This document shows positions 56,301-64,000 of a DNA stretch of 64,000 nucleotides, one piece after another (position 1 is the first letter of the stretch; each line of letters begins with the position of its first letter). Position numbers and translations under genes: made by a program. The stretch is from Palsa-851 sp035534435 (GTDB taxonomy: Bacteria > Chloroflexota > Dormibacteria > Aeolococcales > Aeolococcaceae): contig DATLRX010000011.1 in NCBI GenBank assembly GCA_035534435.1, positions 1-64,000 of the forward strand, written 5' to 3'. The notes under the pieces were generated by a model that was given only the letters and a program-made list of their open reading frames with translations, was not told the DNA's origin and made no database searches.

Positions 56301-56906
56301 TGGCCCGCGCTCGCCGACGGCAACACCGTGATCGTCTACGACCCCGGCGACATCGACGCCGAGCTCGGACGATTCACCTTCCCGCGTCAGAACGAGCAGC
56401 AGCGTCTCTGCCTCGCCGACTATGTCCGTCCTGTGGAGGATGCCGCCGACGGCGAGCGCGACGTCATCGCGCTGCAGGTTGTCACCACCGGCCCCGGTGC
56501 GTCCGAGCTGTCCAACCGTCTGCAGGTCGACGGCGCGTACGACGACATGCTCCGAGTCCACGGCTTCGCCACGCAAATGGCCGAGGCGACGGCGGAATAC
56601 GTGCACCACCGCATCCGTCGCGAGCTGCGCCTTCCCGACGAGCAGGGCCGCCGGTACTCGTGGGGCTATCCGTCGTGTCCCGACCTCGAGGACCACGAGA
56701 CACTCATGCGCATCGTGCCGGCCGGCGAGATCGGCGTCACGCTGACCGAGGGATATCAGTTCGTGCCGGAGCAGTCGACGGGGGCGATCGTGCTCCATCA
56801 TCCGGAAGCCCGCTACTTCGCGGTCTACGGCGGCTCGACGGTCGAGGAGGATGCGCCGGGAGCGCCGGAGAGCCCGTCCCCACCGCAGGGATACAGCGCC
56901 GCTTGA
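53340..56906 (+). CDS. metH: Cobalamin-dependent methionine synthase
   Basis: 1188 residues with all MetH modules in order. Homocysteine domain about 1-320: GAMGTSLH and zinc cysteines in GLNCSTGPEH and GGCCGSTNEH. Pterin domain about 340-620: ERVNAQGSRA, VIDSTDADVI. Cobalamin cap and B12 domain about 640-880 with the lower-ligand His in GDVHDIGKNLVNTIL, then LSALLVSTSKQM and IIGGAAINRGF. SAM activation domain to the end (RRYSWGYPSCPDLEDH). It methylates homocysteine from 5-methyl-THF. Confidence 0.96.
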   Translation: MTGKERSPFIAALHDRVLVFDGAMGTSLHSENPTIEDYGGAALEGWMDGLAIHAPQIVERVHRGFLDAGCDVIETCSFQATRPRLEEWGQGGLTRELNVTAAQLARRVAGEYSQDGRPRFVAGSIGPTGFLPASSDPSMSRLGFAELVPVFHEQAAALIEGGVDVLIIETQQDILETKAAVFGSRSAVEESGRPVPIIASVSLDVTGRMLLGTDIAAVLAILESLHVDVIGLNCSTGPEHMREPIRYLTSHTAVPVACIPNAGLPLNVEGRAHYPLEAVPMASELASFVREYGVNIVGGCCGSTNEHIRELVQHVRAVHRAPRTSLDTAPRLASAMHAIELHQQPAPLLIGERVNAQGSRAVKRLLLADDYDGILGIARTQVEGGAHALDLCVAVTERSDEADQMRTVVKTLQMSVDAPLVIDSTDADVIHAALEVYPGRGIVNSVNLENGRKRCDAVLPLVRDHGACVIALTIDELGMARTADRKVEIARRIHDLARDEFGLTPDQLMFDALTFTLATGEAEWIDSAHETIEGIRTIKRELPGVLTVLGVSNVSFGLAPHMRPVLNSVFLHHCVEAGLDAAIINPTHVVPYGEIDPQTRRLAEELVFNSVPDALTRFIAHFDGEPSAGGAGLPETADPYEGMTTVERIHAQILHRRKDGIEEQIDLALRDLDAVTVLNTVLLPAMKDVGDRFGSGELILPFVLQSAEVMKRAVAHLEQYLEKREGYTKGKVVLATVYGDVHDIGKNLVNTILSNNGYTVFDLGKQVPLNTILDKAQEIDADAIGLSALLVSTSKQMPACVKELDERGLSYPLIIGGAAINRGFGRRILYLDEERAYAPGVFYCKDAFEGLETIDQLLDPDRHDALLTKVLDEARVHREREREKLERRNAAAAGAGSLPARSAARRDAPIPTVPFWGARVLRDIPIWDVYPHIDRNSLYKMSWQFRGVRDPARWEELLRTELEPRLQRSMEEAVSDGWLQLEAVYGYWPALADGNTVIVYDPGDIDAELGRFTFPRQNEQQRLCLADYVRPVEDAADGERDVIALQVVTTGPGASELSNRLQVDGAYDDMLRVHGFATQMAEATAEYVHHRIRRELRLPDEQGRRYSWGYPSCPDLEDHETLMRIVPAGEIGVTLTEGYQFVPEQSTGAIVLHHPEARYFAVYGGSTVEEDAPGAPESPSPPQGYSAA

Positions 56907-56910
56907 CGTG

Positions 56911-56931
56911 CGGTCGCCTCGCAGGCGATCG
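56911..56931. terminator. Bidirectional terminator between metH and the membrane protein gene
   Basis: CGGTCGCC (56911-56918) and GGCGATCG (56924-56931) form an 8-bp stem with one G-T around TCGCA, filling most of the 28-base convergent gap. Confidence 0.55.
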
Positions 56932-56934
56932 GCC

Positions 56935-58596
56935 TCAGCAGAACAGGCTCGCGTCCTTCGACAGCCGCGATGCCACGTCGTAGCCGTACACGGAGATGGT
57001 GTACGGCCCGCGCGTGTACACGGTCTCGGGTGGTCCGAAGATCGCTGCCGACGGCAGCGACTTCCCGCAGGACTCACCCGTCCAGGGCGTGATGATGAAC
57101 GTGGTTCCCGCTGCCGGTGCGTACTCGCCTTTGGGTGCGAAGTCATAGGGACACAGGCTCGCGGCCCCGCCCGCGCACGCTGTGGAGCCACCGAGCAGCG
57201 GCCACACGGACAGCGCGCCGTTCGACCGCCAGTCGAGGTCGTACGACTCCCAGTATCCGGCATAGCCACGCGTCAGCCCGTGCTCGAGGAGCACGGGCAG
57301 CGGGTCATCCGCTGCGGGCACCTGGAGCTGATCGTAGAAGTGCGATGCGTCGAACGTGGCGGTGCTCACCGCATTGTTGACCGCGAACAGGCCGAACACA
57401 CCCACGGCCAGGAGCGCCGCCGCGCCGGCGCGTGAGTGCCGGCGCGCGAGCGAGGTGGGTCCGAATCGGATGACGATCGCGGGGAGCAGCGCCGCCGCGG
57501 CGAGGTAGCAGCCGACGAGATAGCGCCCCTGCATCGGAGCCCCACCCGCACCGTAGCCGAGGAAGACGAAGGCGCCGAGCAGGAACGCGAACGCCATGCC
57601 CCAGAAGAGTCCATACGCCGCGAGCGACGTCTCCACCGATGCGGGCCGCGGGCCGGCGACGGTGCGCTGTCCAGCACCGACCGCCACAAGAGCGACAACG
57701 CTGCCCACGGCGACGACGCAGAGTCCCGCAGCGAGCACGGATATCGCCTCGCCGTACCATCCGCCACCGATCGTCCATGCGAGCGTCTGCATCGCCAGCC
57801 CGATGCCACGGATGACGCCGCTGATACCGCCGCTGCCGGGCAGGATGGAAACGGTGCGGATTCCCTGCACGCTCATCACGAGGAACGAGAGGCATGCCGC
57901 GACGAGCGTGCCGGACAATGTGACGAGGGACGAGCGGACCTGATGCGCGGGGAGGCGCCGGCGCAGCACCGCGACCGTCGCGATGTACGGCACGACTCCG
58001 AACGCGAGCAGCTGCGGGTCGGTGACGACACCCACGCCGACGGCGACGCCGACGAGCACAGAGCGAGATACGCTGCGCTGCTCGCGCACATCGAGCACGA
58101 GGTGCCACGCGAGCAGGACCGCGGCGGCGTAGGTGGTGATGTGGTTGTCGGGAAACAGCAGCGGCCACAGCACCACCGTCGGGAGCACGAGCAGCAGCAC
58201 CGACGTGAGGAATGTTCCCTTGCGACCGAGCACGAGGTGCGCGGTGCGCACGAGGAGCAATCCCATCGCCACCGTGAGCACAGGTCCGGTCCAGTACTCG
58301 ATGCCGGCGCGGAACGGCACCCACTGGAGCAGCTCGTCGAACCAGATGACGCCGATCGACGTCTGCGTCGGCAGGAGTTGCGGACCGTGGCCCGTCGCGA
58401 GTCCCTGGGCGATGTAGCTCAGCTCCGGCGCGTCGCTGAAGCGGTAGACCGCCGCAAGGAGCGTCGGCAACCGCAGCAACGTGACGGTGAAGGACACGAG
58501 CGCGGCCACGCCCGCGAGCCCGCCGAGGATGCCGAGAGTCTTCAGGCGCCTCGACCCGGCGCGGGACACCACCGCGATGGTCTGTACATCCGCCAC
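56935..58596 (-). CDS. Polytopic membrane protein, probable GT-C-type glycosyltransferase
   Basis: 553 residues from GTG 58596. About ten to eleven hydrophobic segments, then a soluble C-terminal part of about 120 residues with several Cys and Tyr (ending SRLSKDASLFC). A first-loop sequence RFSDAPELSYIAQGLATGHGPQL and WFDELLQWVPFRAG carries acidic residues where GT-C enzymes have their catalytic Asp/Glu. The overall shape resembles lipid-linked sugar transferases of the ArnT/PMT type, but no signature is decisive. Confidence 0.6.
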   Translation of the reverse strand: MADVQTIAVVSRAGSRRLKTLGILGGLAGVAALVSFTVTLLRLPTLLAAVYRFSDAPELSYIAQGLATGHGPQLLPTQTSIGVIWFDELLQWVPFRAGIEYWTGPVLTVAMGLLLVRTAHLVLGRKGTFLTSVLLLVLPTVVLWPLLFPDNHITTYAAAVLLAWHLVLDVREQRSVSRSVLVGVAVGVGVVTDPQLLAFGVVPYIATVAVLRRRLPAHQVRSSLVTLSGTLVAACLSFLVMSVQGIRTVSILPGSGGISGVIRGIGLAMQTLAWTIGGGWYGEAISVLAAGLCVVAVGSVVALVAVGAGQRTVAGPRPASVETSLAAYGLFWGMAFAFLLGAFVFLGYGAGGAPMQGRYLVGCYLAAAALLPAIVIRFGPTSLARRHSRAGAAALLAVGVFGLFAVNNAVSTATFDASHFYDQLQVPAADDPLPVLLEHGLTRGYAGYWESYDLDWRSNGALSVWPLLGGSTACAGGAASLCPYDFAPKGEYAPAAGTTFIITPWTGESCGKSLPSAAIFGPPETVYTRGPYTISVYGYDVASRLSKDASLFC

Positions 58597-58603
58597 CCGG
58601 CAC

Positions 58604-58609
58604 AGCCTA
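58604..58609 (-). promoter_or_regulatory. -10-like box TAGGCT, probable leaderless promoter
   Basis: On the minus strand TAGGCT ends seven bases before GTG 58596 of the membrane protein gene and supports that start. Confidence 0.45.
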
Positions 58610-58663
58610 GGCGCGACCGGCTCCGTGGTCCCGTTTCGATGCGCGAATGTGACGCCCCCGGCG

Positions 58664-58957
58664 CTACTCCGCGTAGCGGCGGATGCGCTCGTCCTCCGCG
58701 CCGTGCTCGTGCTGGTACAGCGAGCACGACTCCGGCGACGAGATGCACGGCGGCACGGGGTGGCGGCCGGTGAACCGGTGGGTGTGCCGGTCGACATGGC
58801 AGTCGGCCTTGTAGCGGGTCAGGAGACCGAAGGGCCCGGCGCTCTCGCGGAGGATCTGCTCCAGATACGGGCACCGGCGGCCGTGCGGACGCGACTGCGC
58901 GGACTGGCGATGCGGCTCCGGGCGGCCTCGTTGCGGCGGTGGTGGTTCTGGTCGCAT
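58664..58957 (-). CDS. Small Cys/His-rich protein
   Basis: 97 residues from ATG 58957, preceded by a G-run. After a basic, Pro-rich start it carries RCPYLEQILRESAG, RYKADCHVDRHTHRFTG, PPCISSPESCSLY: four cysteines (C-x19 or more-C-C-C) and several histidines that could bind a metal or Fe-S cluster. No family recognised. Lies 21 bases after the response-regulator stop on the same strand, so they may be cotranscribed. Confidence 0.55.
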   Translation of the reverse strand: MRPEPPPPQRGRPEPHRQSAQSRPHGRRCPYLEQILRESAGPFGLLTRYKADCHVDRHTHRFTGRHPVPPCISSPESCSLYQHEHGAEDERIRRYAE

Positions 58958-58978
58958 CGCCCCCCGAGTGTAGTGCTC

Positions 58979-59344
58979 CTACTGGGCGAGCATCGACTGG
59001 ATGCGCGAGGCGAGTTCCTTGATCTTGAAGGGCTTGGCGAGCGTCTGGACGTTGCCGTATGCCTCGAGCTTCGGAGCCGTCGAGGCGTTGACGAGCGCAC
59101 TCACCACGAGGACCTTCGGGTCGCTGCCGTGGTCGGAGCGGATCCGCTCGAGCACCTGGGTTCCCGAGAGGTCGCCCGGCAGCATGAGGTCGAGCAGCAC
59201 GAGGTCAGGCTGGAACTCCCCGAACGCCGCGAGGCCTTCGTCGCCGCTCTTCGCCACCTTCACCTCATAGCCCTCCATCGTGCAGAGCAGAGATTCGATG
59301 TCGGCGAGCGCGTAATAGTCCTCGATGATCAGGACCTTCTTCAT
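58979..59344 (-). CDS. Single-domain response regulator (receiver only)
   Basis: 121 residues from ATG 59344 (KKVLIIEDYY). The phospho-acceptor Asp is in DLVLLDLMLPG, the switch Ser in VLVVSALVN, and the conserved Lys in TLAKPFKIKEL. There is no output domain, so it would act by protein-protein contact, as in CheY- or DivK-like proteins. ATG 59368 would add eight residues. No kinase is adjacent. A TATATT box at 59388-59383 may be its -10. Confidence 0.88.
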   Translation of the reverse strand: MKKVLIIEDYYALADIESLLCTMEGYEVKVAKSGDEGLAAFGEFQPDLVLLDLMLPGDLSGTQVLERIRSDHGSDPKVLVVSALVNASTAPKLEAYGNVQTLAKPFKIKELASRIQSMLAQ

Positions 59345-59382
59345 GGCGGTACTCGTCGCTGGGCTCATGGTGGGGCGGGCCG

Positions 59383-59388
59383 AATATA
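59383..59388 (-). promoter_or_regulatory. -10-like box TATATT upstream of the response regulator
   Basis: TATATT on the minus strand, about 38 bases before ATG 59344 or 14 before ATG 59368. The best AT-rich hexamer in this gap; no clear -35. Confidence 0.4.
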
Positions 59389-59450
59389 GCACGGGGTTTT
59401 CCGCCGTTCCGAGCATGTCGACTGCGTGACCGATCCGTCACCCTTGTACG

Positions 59451-59480
59451 CGGGCCGACACGACGGTCGGCGTCGGCCCG
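59451..59480 (-). terminator. Terminator hairpin after thiolase
   Basis: CGGGCCGAC (59451-59459) and GTCGGCCCG (59472-59480) form a perfect 9-bp stem with a 12-base loop, beginning one base past the thiolase stop. No T-run follows, as is common in very GC-rich genomes. Confidence 0.6.
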
Positions 59481-59481
59481 G

Positions 59482-60648
59482 TCAGATCGACCGGTCGATC
59501 AGCGTCCCTGTGCCGAGACCGCCGCCGCAGCACATCGCCTGCAGGCCGTATCGCGCGTTGCGGCGCTCGAGCTCGTGGAGCAACGTCGTCATGAGGCGCG
59601 CGCCGCTGGCGCCGAGCGGGTGGCCCAGCGCGATGGCGCCGCCGTTGACGTTCACCCGCTCCATGTCGGGGTGATGCTCCTGTGCCCAGGCCAGCACCAC
59701 CGGTGCGAAGGCCTCGTTGATCTCGAAGAGGTCGACGTCGCCGATGGTGAGGCCGGACCGCTGCAGCAGCCGCGCGGTCGCGGGAATGGGGCCGGTGAGC
59801 ATCGTGACGGGGTCGACGCCGACCACGGTCTGACCCGCGATGCGCGCGCGGGGCGTGACTCCAAGGGCCAACGCGCGCTCCACCGACATGAGCAGCACGG
59901 CCGCCGCGCCGTCGGTGATCTGCGAGCTGTTGCCGGCGTGCATGATGCCGTCGGGCTTGAACGAGGGCTGCAACGCCGCGAGCGTCTGCACCGTCGTGTC
60001 CGCGCGGATCCCCTGGTCCTGGCTGATCACTCGACCATCGCCGTTGGCGCCGACGACCACGGGCGCGATCTCACGGTCGAACCGCCCCGCCGCCTGCGCC
60101 TCACCGGCGCGGCGCTGCGACTCGGCGGAGAACTCGTCGGCCTGCTCGCGAGTGATGTGCCACTGCTCGGCGATCATCTCGGCCGACAGTCCCTGGGGAA
60201 CCAGGTTGTAGACCTCGAGCAGTTCGGGTGGGAACGGCGCGCCGGGGCCCTGGAAGACGGTGCTGCCCATCGGCACGCGGCTCATGCTCTCGACCCCTGC
60301 CGCGATCGTGATGTCGCACACGCCGGACTGGATGAGATTGGCGGCGAAGTGGATCGCCTGCTGTGACGAACCGCACTGCCGGTCGACCGTGGTCGCCGGG
60401 ACCTCGACCGGGAACCCGGCGGCGAGCGTCGCCTGGCGTCCGATGTTCACCGACTGCTCGCCCGTCTGGCTGACGCATCCGAAGATGACGTCGCCGACCA
60501 TCGCCGGGTCGATGCCGGCACGGCCGGTGACCTCGCGAAGGACGTGGGCGGCGAGCAGCACCGGGTGGACGTCGCGGAGGTCCCCGTTGCGCTGGTTGCC
60601 ACGGCCCAGCGGGGTACGTACGGCTTCAACGATCACGACGTCAGTCAT
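59482..60648 (-). CDS. Thiolase (acetyl-CoA acyltransferase)
   Basis: 388 residues. It cleaves or condenses 3-ketoacyl-CoA. Acyl-enzyme Cys in TTVDRQCGSSQQAIHFAA, the His in NGGAIALGHPLGASGARL, and the second Cys in AMCCGGGLGTGTLI; NEAFAPVVLAW is also conserved. The sequence resembles degradative thiolases of actinobacteria (FadA5-like), but substrate chain length or steroid specificity cannot be read. No other beta-oxidation gene is adjacent. Confidence 0.92.
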   Translation of the reverse strand: MTDVVIVEAVRTPLGRGNQRNGDLRDVHPVLLAAHVLREVTGRAGIDPAMVGDVIFGCVSQTGEQSVNIGRQATLAAGFPVEVPATTVDRQCGSSQQAIHFAANLIQSGVCDITIAAGVESMSRVPMGSTVFQGPGAPFPPELLEVYNLVPQGLSAEMIAEQWHITREQADEFSAESQRRAGEAQAAGRFDREIAPVVVGANGDGRVISQDQGIRADTTVQTLAALQPSFKPDGIMHAGNSSQITDGAAAVLLMSVERALALGVTPRARIAGQTVVGVDPVTMLTGPIPATARLLQRSGLTIGDVDLFEINEAFAPVVLAWAQEHHPDMERVNVNGGAIALGHPLGASGARLMTTLLHELERRNARYGLQAMCCGGGLGTGTLIDRSI

Positions 60649-60731
60649 GGGTTCTCACTTTCCGATGGTGTGGCGTTCGCAAAAGCTCGTCGATAGCCAA
60701 CCTTAGCAGCGGGTCCGGGCGAGCGGCCTCC

Positions 60732-62327
60732 TCAGCCGTCGAAGCGGTAGACGGAGATCAGCGCCGGCCGCGCCGTCGACGGGTCGACCGGGTTGGCGGG
60801 CGACCGCTCCGTGGCCACGAGCGTCCAGCCGGCAGGTGGTGCCGGGTCGACCCCGTCATTGAGCACGAGCACGTCTCCCGGCGACGCGGTGGGCTCGACG
60901 AGCTGAGGCGGCGTGACCTGCATGCCGAGCGCCGTGAGACCGGGAGTGGCATCGTCGGTCACCGGATCCGCCGGTGGCGCCGGCAGGAGCGCGAAGAACG
61001 CCTCGATGTACGGTGGATCGAGGTTGCTCGACAGGTAGACCCGGTGCCCGCCCGCCTCCGCGCGCGCCGTCGTGATGGCGGCGATCTCCCCGGTGTCGAA
61101 ATCGATCGCGGCCCGGTTGGGGTACGCCGTGTAGAGATCGACGGTGAAGAGCGCCCCCTGAACGAGCAGCCCCGCCGCGAGCACCCCGGTCACCGCGAGG
61201 AGCGCCTGGGGCCGGTCCCCGACGGCCTTGCGGATGCCGTCGGCGCCGAGGATCGCCAGCACGACGAGCAGGGGGAGCATTCCCGACGAGCGCAGCGCGT
61301 GCGGCGTCCCGTTGTTGGTGAGCGCGGCGGCGATCGGCGCCAGGACGATGGCCGCCGCGAGGAACTGGATGAGCGGCTGCCGCCGCCGCTGCCAGCAGAC
61401 GAGCAGCCCGGCCACCAGCAGCGGCGCGGTGACCCACAGCAGCATCCCGCCGATCCCGGTGTTCTGGCGGGGATTCGCATCGCCGTTGACAAACAGGAAG
61501 CTCGGCGAGAAGTAGGTGATGTAGTTGACGAGAAAGCGGTCGACGACGACGTTGAGCGGCGCGCCGTCGGCCCAGATGCTGATCAGGCCGAACCGCCCGG
61601 TCAGGGCCCCGGGATTGAGGAGCGAGTAGACCCCGAGCACCACGTACCCCATGAAGACGGGCACCATCGCCCGCCACCAGCCGGACGTGCGGGCGACCCC
61701 CCAGACCACCGCAAGGGCGATCGCTATCAAAAGCACCTCGAGGCGCGCGGTCGTGTAGCCGTAGATGGCGAAGGCGAGGAACACGCCGGCCAGGCCGAAC
61801 TGTCGCGGCGTGGGCGTGCGCGCCGACAGACACCAGACCGCCGCCGACAGGAGCGCGACCATCGAGATCGTCTCGAACCCGACGCGGCTCTCGATGACGA
61901 GCCACGGTGTCAGCGCGGTGAGCAGCAGCGTGCCGAGCGTGATGACCCTCGACCCCGTGAGCCGCCACGCTGCGGCCGACAGGAAGCCGACCACCGCGAG
62001 GCCGAAGATCGCCGCCGGGAAGCGCTCCACCGCCACGGTCAGCGGCAGGAACCGCACCAGCGCGGCGACGCTGTAGACGTAGACCGGGTTCTTGTACTCG
62101 CCAAACGCCTCGAAGAAGAGCGGGAGGTGGATGCCGTGCTCGTCGACGCCGAAGTGGGCGATCGTCCAGGCGTTGTAGCCGATCGACGCCTCGTCGACGT
62201 ACAGGCCGGGAGGAGATCCCGCCAGATCCACGATATTGCGCACCGCGACGAGCGCGGCGCAGAAGGCGAAGGCGCCGATCCAGAGACGGCGGTGTCCCCG
62301 CCCGGTATCCGGCTCCGGGTCACCCAC
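60732..62327 (-). CDS. GT-C-type membrane glycosyltransferase (ArnT/PMT-like)
   Basis: 531 residues from GTG 62327. About twelve membrane segments and a soluble C-terminal tail. The first outer loop has the acidic motif GLYVDEASIGYNAW followed by LFFEAFGEYKNPVYVY, which matches the catalytic-loop pattern of lipid-phosphate-sugar-dependent transferases. The substrate is unknown; envelope glycan or protein glycosylation is likely. It overlaps the start region of the hydrolase gene upstream by eight bases. Confidence 0.75.
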   Translation of the reverse strand: MGDPEPDTGRGHRRLWIGAFAFCAALVAVRNIVDLAGSPPGLYVDEASIGYNAWTIAHFGVDEHGIHLPLFFEAFGEYKNPVYVYSVAALVRFLPLTVAVERFPAAIFGLAVVGFLSAAAWRLTGSRVITLGTLLLTALTPWLVIESRVGFETISMVALLSAAVWCLSARTPTPRQFGLAGVFLAFAIYGYTTARLEVLLIAIALAVVWGVARTSGWWRAMVPVFMGYVVLGVYSLLNPGALTGRFGLISIWADGAPLNVVVDRFLVNYITYFSPSFLFVNGDANPRQNTGIGGMLLWVTAPLLVAGLLVCWQRRRQPLIQFLAAAIVLAPIAAALTNNGTPHALRSSGMLPLLVVLAILGADGIRKAVGDRPQALLAVTGVLAAGLLVQGALFTVDLYTAYPNRAAIDFDTGEIAAITTARAEAGGHRVYLSSNLDPPYIEAFFALLPAPPADPVTDDATPGLTALGMQVTPPQLVEPTASPGDVLVLNDGVDPAPPAGWTLVATERSPANPVDPSTARPALISVYRFDG

Positions 62328-63042
62328 GAGCTGCGGCGACGAAGTCCTGGAACAGCCTGCGTGCCCAGGGGCGCTCGAGATACAGCTCCTCGGGATGGCA
62401 CTGCACCCCGACCACGAAGCGCCGTCCCGGGTGCTCGACCGCCTCGACGAGGCCGTCGTGCGCTCGCGCGCTCACGACGAGATCGTGCCCCAGATCGCGC
62501 ACCGCCTGGTGATGCATGCTGTTGACGTCGACCCGCTCGTCGCCGGCGATGGTGTGGAGGCGCGACTCCGGCAGCACCTCGATGTGGTGGGTGACCTCGC
62601 CGCGCGTGCTCGGGGGATAGTGGTTGTGCTCCGTGGCGAGCATCGCGCCGACGTCCTGCCAGAGCGTCCCGCCGAGCGCCACGTTCAGCACCTGGGCGCC
62701 TCTGCAGATCGCCAGCAGCGGCTTGTCCGCCTCGAGTGCCCAGCGCGCCAGCAGCATCTCGGCTCGATCGAGCTCAGGGTCGACCTCGACCGAGCAGTCG
62801 GCGCGGATCTCCTCGCCGTACAGCGTCGGTTGCACGTCTGGCCCGCCCGGGAGGCAGAGACCGTCGCAGAGGTCGAACAGCCGGCGCAACGTCGCTTCGG
62901 AGAGCGACACGCTCATCCCCACCGGGGTCGCGCCCGCTGCTTCCAGCGCGTCGAAATAGGCGCGATTGCGCGCCAGCACCGGCGGAAGGTTCAGCTCGGC
63001 CGGCGCGCGCAGCGTGATGCCGATCAGCGGTGGCCGCGTCAT
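62320..63042 (-). CDS. Class I glutamine-amidotransferase-like hydrolase (PuuD family)
   Basis: 240 residues of the gamma-glutamyl-gamma-aminobutyrate hydrolase type. Nucleophile Cys in LLAICRGAQVLNVALGGTL, catalytic His-Glu in VGVQCHPEELYL, and the family segment LCLPGGPDVQPTLYGEE. Likely hydrolyses a gamma-glutamyl amide; the real substrate is not known, since no polyamine genes are nearby. Same strand and close spacing with the TldD/PmbA gene upstream and the glycosyltransferase downstream. Confidence 0.85.
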   Translation of the reverse strand: MTRPPLIGITLRAPAELNLPPVLARNRAYFDALEAAGATPVGMSVSLSEATLRRLFDLCDGLCLPGGPDVQPTLYGEEIRADCSVEVDPELDRAEMLLARWALEADKPLLAICRGAQVLNVALGGTLWQDVGAMLATEHNHYPPSTRGEVTHHIEVLPESRLHTIAGDERVDVNSMHHQAVRDLGHDLVVSARAHDGLVEAVEHPGRRFVVGVQCHPEELYLERPWARRLFQDFVAAARG

Positions 63043-63059
63043 GGAGCCATCTTCGCCGG

Positions 63060-64000
63060 TCAGGACGAGAAGGTGAACCGATTGATGCGCAACCAGGGCG
63101 CGAGCACGCCCGACTCGCCTTCCCCGAGCTCGAGGCGCCGCTCGCGGCTCACGTCGACGACGCCGTCGAGCGCGCCGACGATGCTCTCTGTGAAGCGGAG
63201 GTCCTTCACGGGCCGGGTGATCCGGCCGTTCTCGATGAGGAACGTCCCCTCACGGGTCATGCCGGTGATGACCGTACGCAGCGGGTGCACGTCGCGGACG
63301 TACCAGAAGCGCGTGACGTACAGCCCGCGCGATACCGAGGACACCATGTCCTTCCAGGGAGTCGTCCCCGCGTCCATCACCACGTGGCGCGGCAGCGGTC
63401 CCCGCGTGTTCGGCTGCGGGAGGGAATGGCCGGTTGAAGAGACGCCGTCGCGCAGCGCGGTGGGCGTGTCGTACACGACACCGGCACACACTCCGTGATC
63501 GATGAGGCGCAGCGCCTGCGTCGACACACCCTCGGCGTCGAACGGAAACGGAAAGACGTCGAGTGCCGTCGCGTCGTCGCGGATGGTGACGAGCTCGCTC
63601 ATCAACCGCTCGTCCATGCGCATGAAGCTGCGGTGCTCCTGGGTCGCCAGGGCGCTGAAGCCGACCCACGCGAGGTGCTCGAGCAGATCCGTGACCGCAT
63701 ATGGGGAGAGCACGACCTCGTAGTCGCCGGGATCGATCGCCGTCGCGCCCTGGTTGCGCTCGCAGGTGTCGACGACCTCGGTGGCGAGACCGTCGACGTC
63801 GAGCGCGTCGACGTCCGCCGAATGCCGCGATGCGTAGCCGCCGCCGTCGTCGCCGCGGGCCACGCTGACGACGCTGGCCTGCGTCGCGGTGGCGGCGCGG
63901 CGCACGCCGGCGGTGGTCACGATGGCGGTCGTGCGCGTGCCGGTGCTCAGCGCGCCGTACGCGTTGACGTCGTGCGCCCGCGCAGCGCCGGTCACGATCG
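63060..64000 (-). CDS. TldD/PmbA-family metallopeptidase, N-terminus outside the window
   Basis: At least 311 residues, running off the right edge, so the start and the HExxxH zinc motif of TldD (if present) may be missing. The visible C-terminal part fits a PmbA/TldE-type subunit: YEVVLSPYAVTDLLEHLAWVG, LIDHGVCAGVVYDT, PRHVVMDAGTTPWKDMV, TGMTREGTFLIENGRIT and FTESIVGAL. PmbA/TldD pairs process peptides such as microcins and modified peptides. The partner gene would lie beyond the window. Confidence 0.85.
   Translation of the reverse strand, partial: IVTGAARAHDVNAYGALSTGTRTTAIVTTAGVRRAATATQASVVSVARGDDGGGYASRHSADVDALDVDGLATEVVDTCERNQGATAIDPGDYEVVLSPYAVTDLLEHLAWVGFSALATQEHRSFMRMDERLMSELVTIRDDATALDVFPFPFDAEGVSTQALRLIDHGVCAGVVYDTPTALRDGVSSTGHSLPQPNTRGPLPRHVVMDAGTTPWKDMVSSVSRGLYVTRFWYVRDVHPLRTVITGMTREGTFLIENGRITRPVKDLRFTESIVGALDGVVDVSRERRLELGEGESGVLAPWLRINRFTFSS

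Noticed and set aside
52860..57269. A 1469-residue open frame on the minus strand opposite metH
   Set aside because: It is the antisense mirror of a complete metH; its translation is dominated by Arg, His, Glu and Val typical of GC-rich shadow frames and has no domain character.

Overview
The window is about 64 kb of uniformly GC-rich chromosomal DNA from a bacterium. It is packed with short gaps, 1- or 4-base start/stop overlaps and many GTG or TTG starts. Gene content (GlgE pathway, PurS/PurQ/small PurL, GuaB3, ECF42 sigma with a DGPF protein, a DipZ-like thiol pair, class I PurE) suggests a high-GC member of the Terrabacteria: a deep-branching actinobacterium or a Chloroflexota/Dormibacterota-like lineage. 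No 16S or other decisive marker is present, so this placement is inference. No tRNA, rRNA, IS element, prophage or CRISPR array was recognised.

Layout. 0.2-2 kb: a thioredoxin-like protein and CcdA, together a split DipZ. 2-9.4 kb: a four-gene alpha-glucan operon, glgE-treS-mak-glgB. 9.5-13.1 kb: a DksA-like zinc-finger protein and, convergent to it, purM-purN-purH. 13.2-17.9 kb: a GltD-like flavoprotein with a ferredoxin tail, followed by the two subunits of a 2-oxoacid:ferredoxin oxidoreductase. 18-22.8 kb: an ECF42 sigma factor with its DGPF partner, an unusual TetR regulator with an added beta domain, and a divergent ABC exporter. 22.9-31.5 kb: an eight-gene minus-strand operon purB-purC-purS-purQ-purL-purF-dehydratase-HEAT. 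31.5-35.2 kb: a glycerophosphodiester phosphodiesterase, an ECF sigma factor and a large membrane-anchored probable anti-sigma factor. 35.2-43.8 kb: a minus-strand operon guaB3-guaA-purD-purE, then a two-subunit biotin carboxylase and a methyltransferase-like gene. 43.9-49.9 kb: glutamate dehydrogenase, a histone H1-like protein, threonine aldolase, a diguanylate cyclase and a small membrane protein. 50-53.3 kb: membrane and sugar-epimerase genes and infA. 53.3-64 kb: cobalamin-dependent methionine synthase, two polytopic probable GT-C enzymes, a receiver-only response regulator, a thiolase, a glutamine-amidotransferase-like hydrolase and a truncated TldD/PmbA gene.

The window holds all steps from PRPP to IMP except purK (PurG activity is split into purS, purQ and purL), plus guaA and guaB3. 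It also links storage carbon (trehalose to maltose-1-phosphate to branched glucan) with central 2-oxoacid and carboxylation chemistry.

Most unusual points: (1) an OadA/PycB-type carboxyltransferase in which every metal ligand and the catalytic Thr are replaced while the biotin domain is intact; (2) a highly structured 128-base element with a perfect 19-bp outer stem wedged between purS and purQ; (3) -10-like TAnnnT boxes 6-8 bases before the start codons of many operon-leading genes, implying leaderless mRNAs, including an overlapping bidirectional promoter of only 19 bases between purB and the phosphodiesterase; (4) the TetR-beta-domain fusion; (5) the pentapeptide-repeat histone-like protein.
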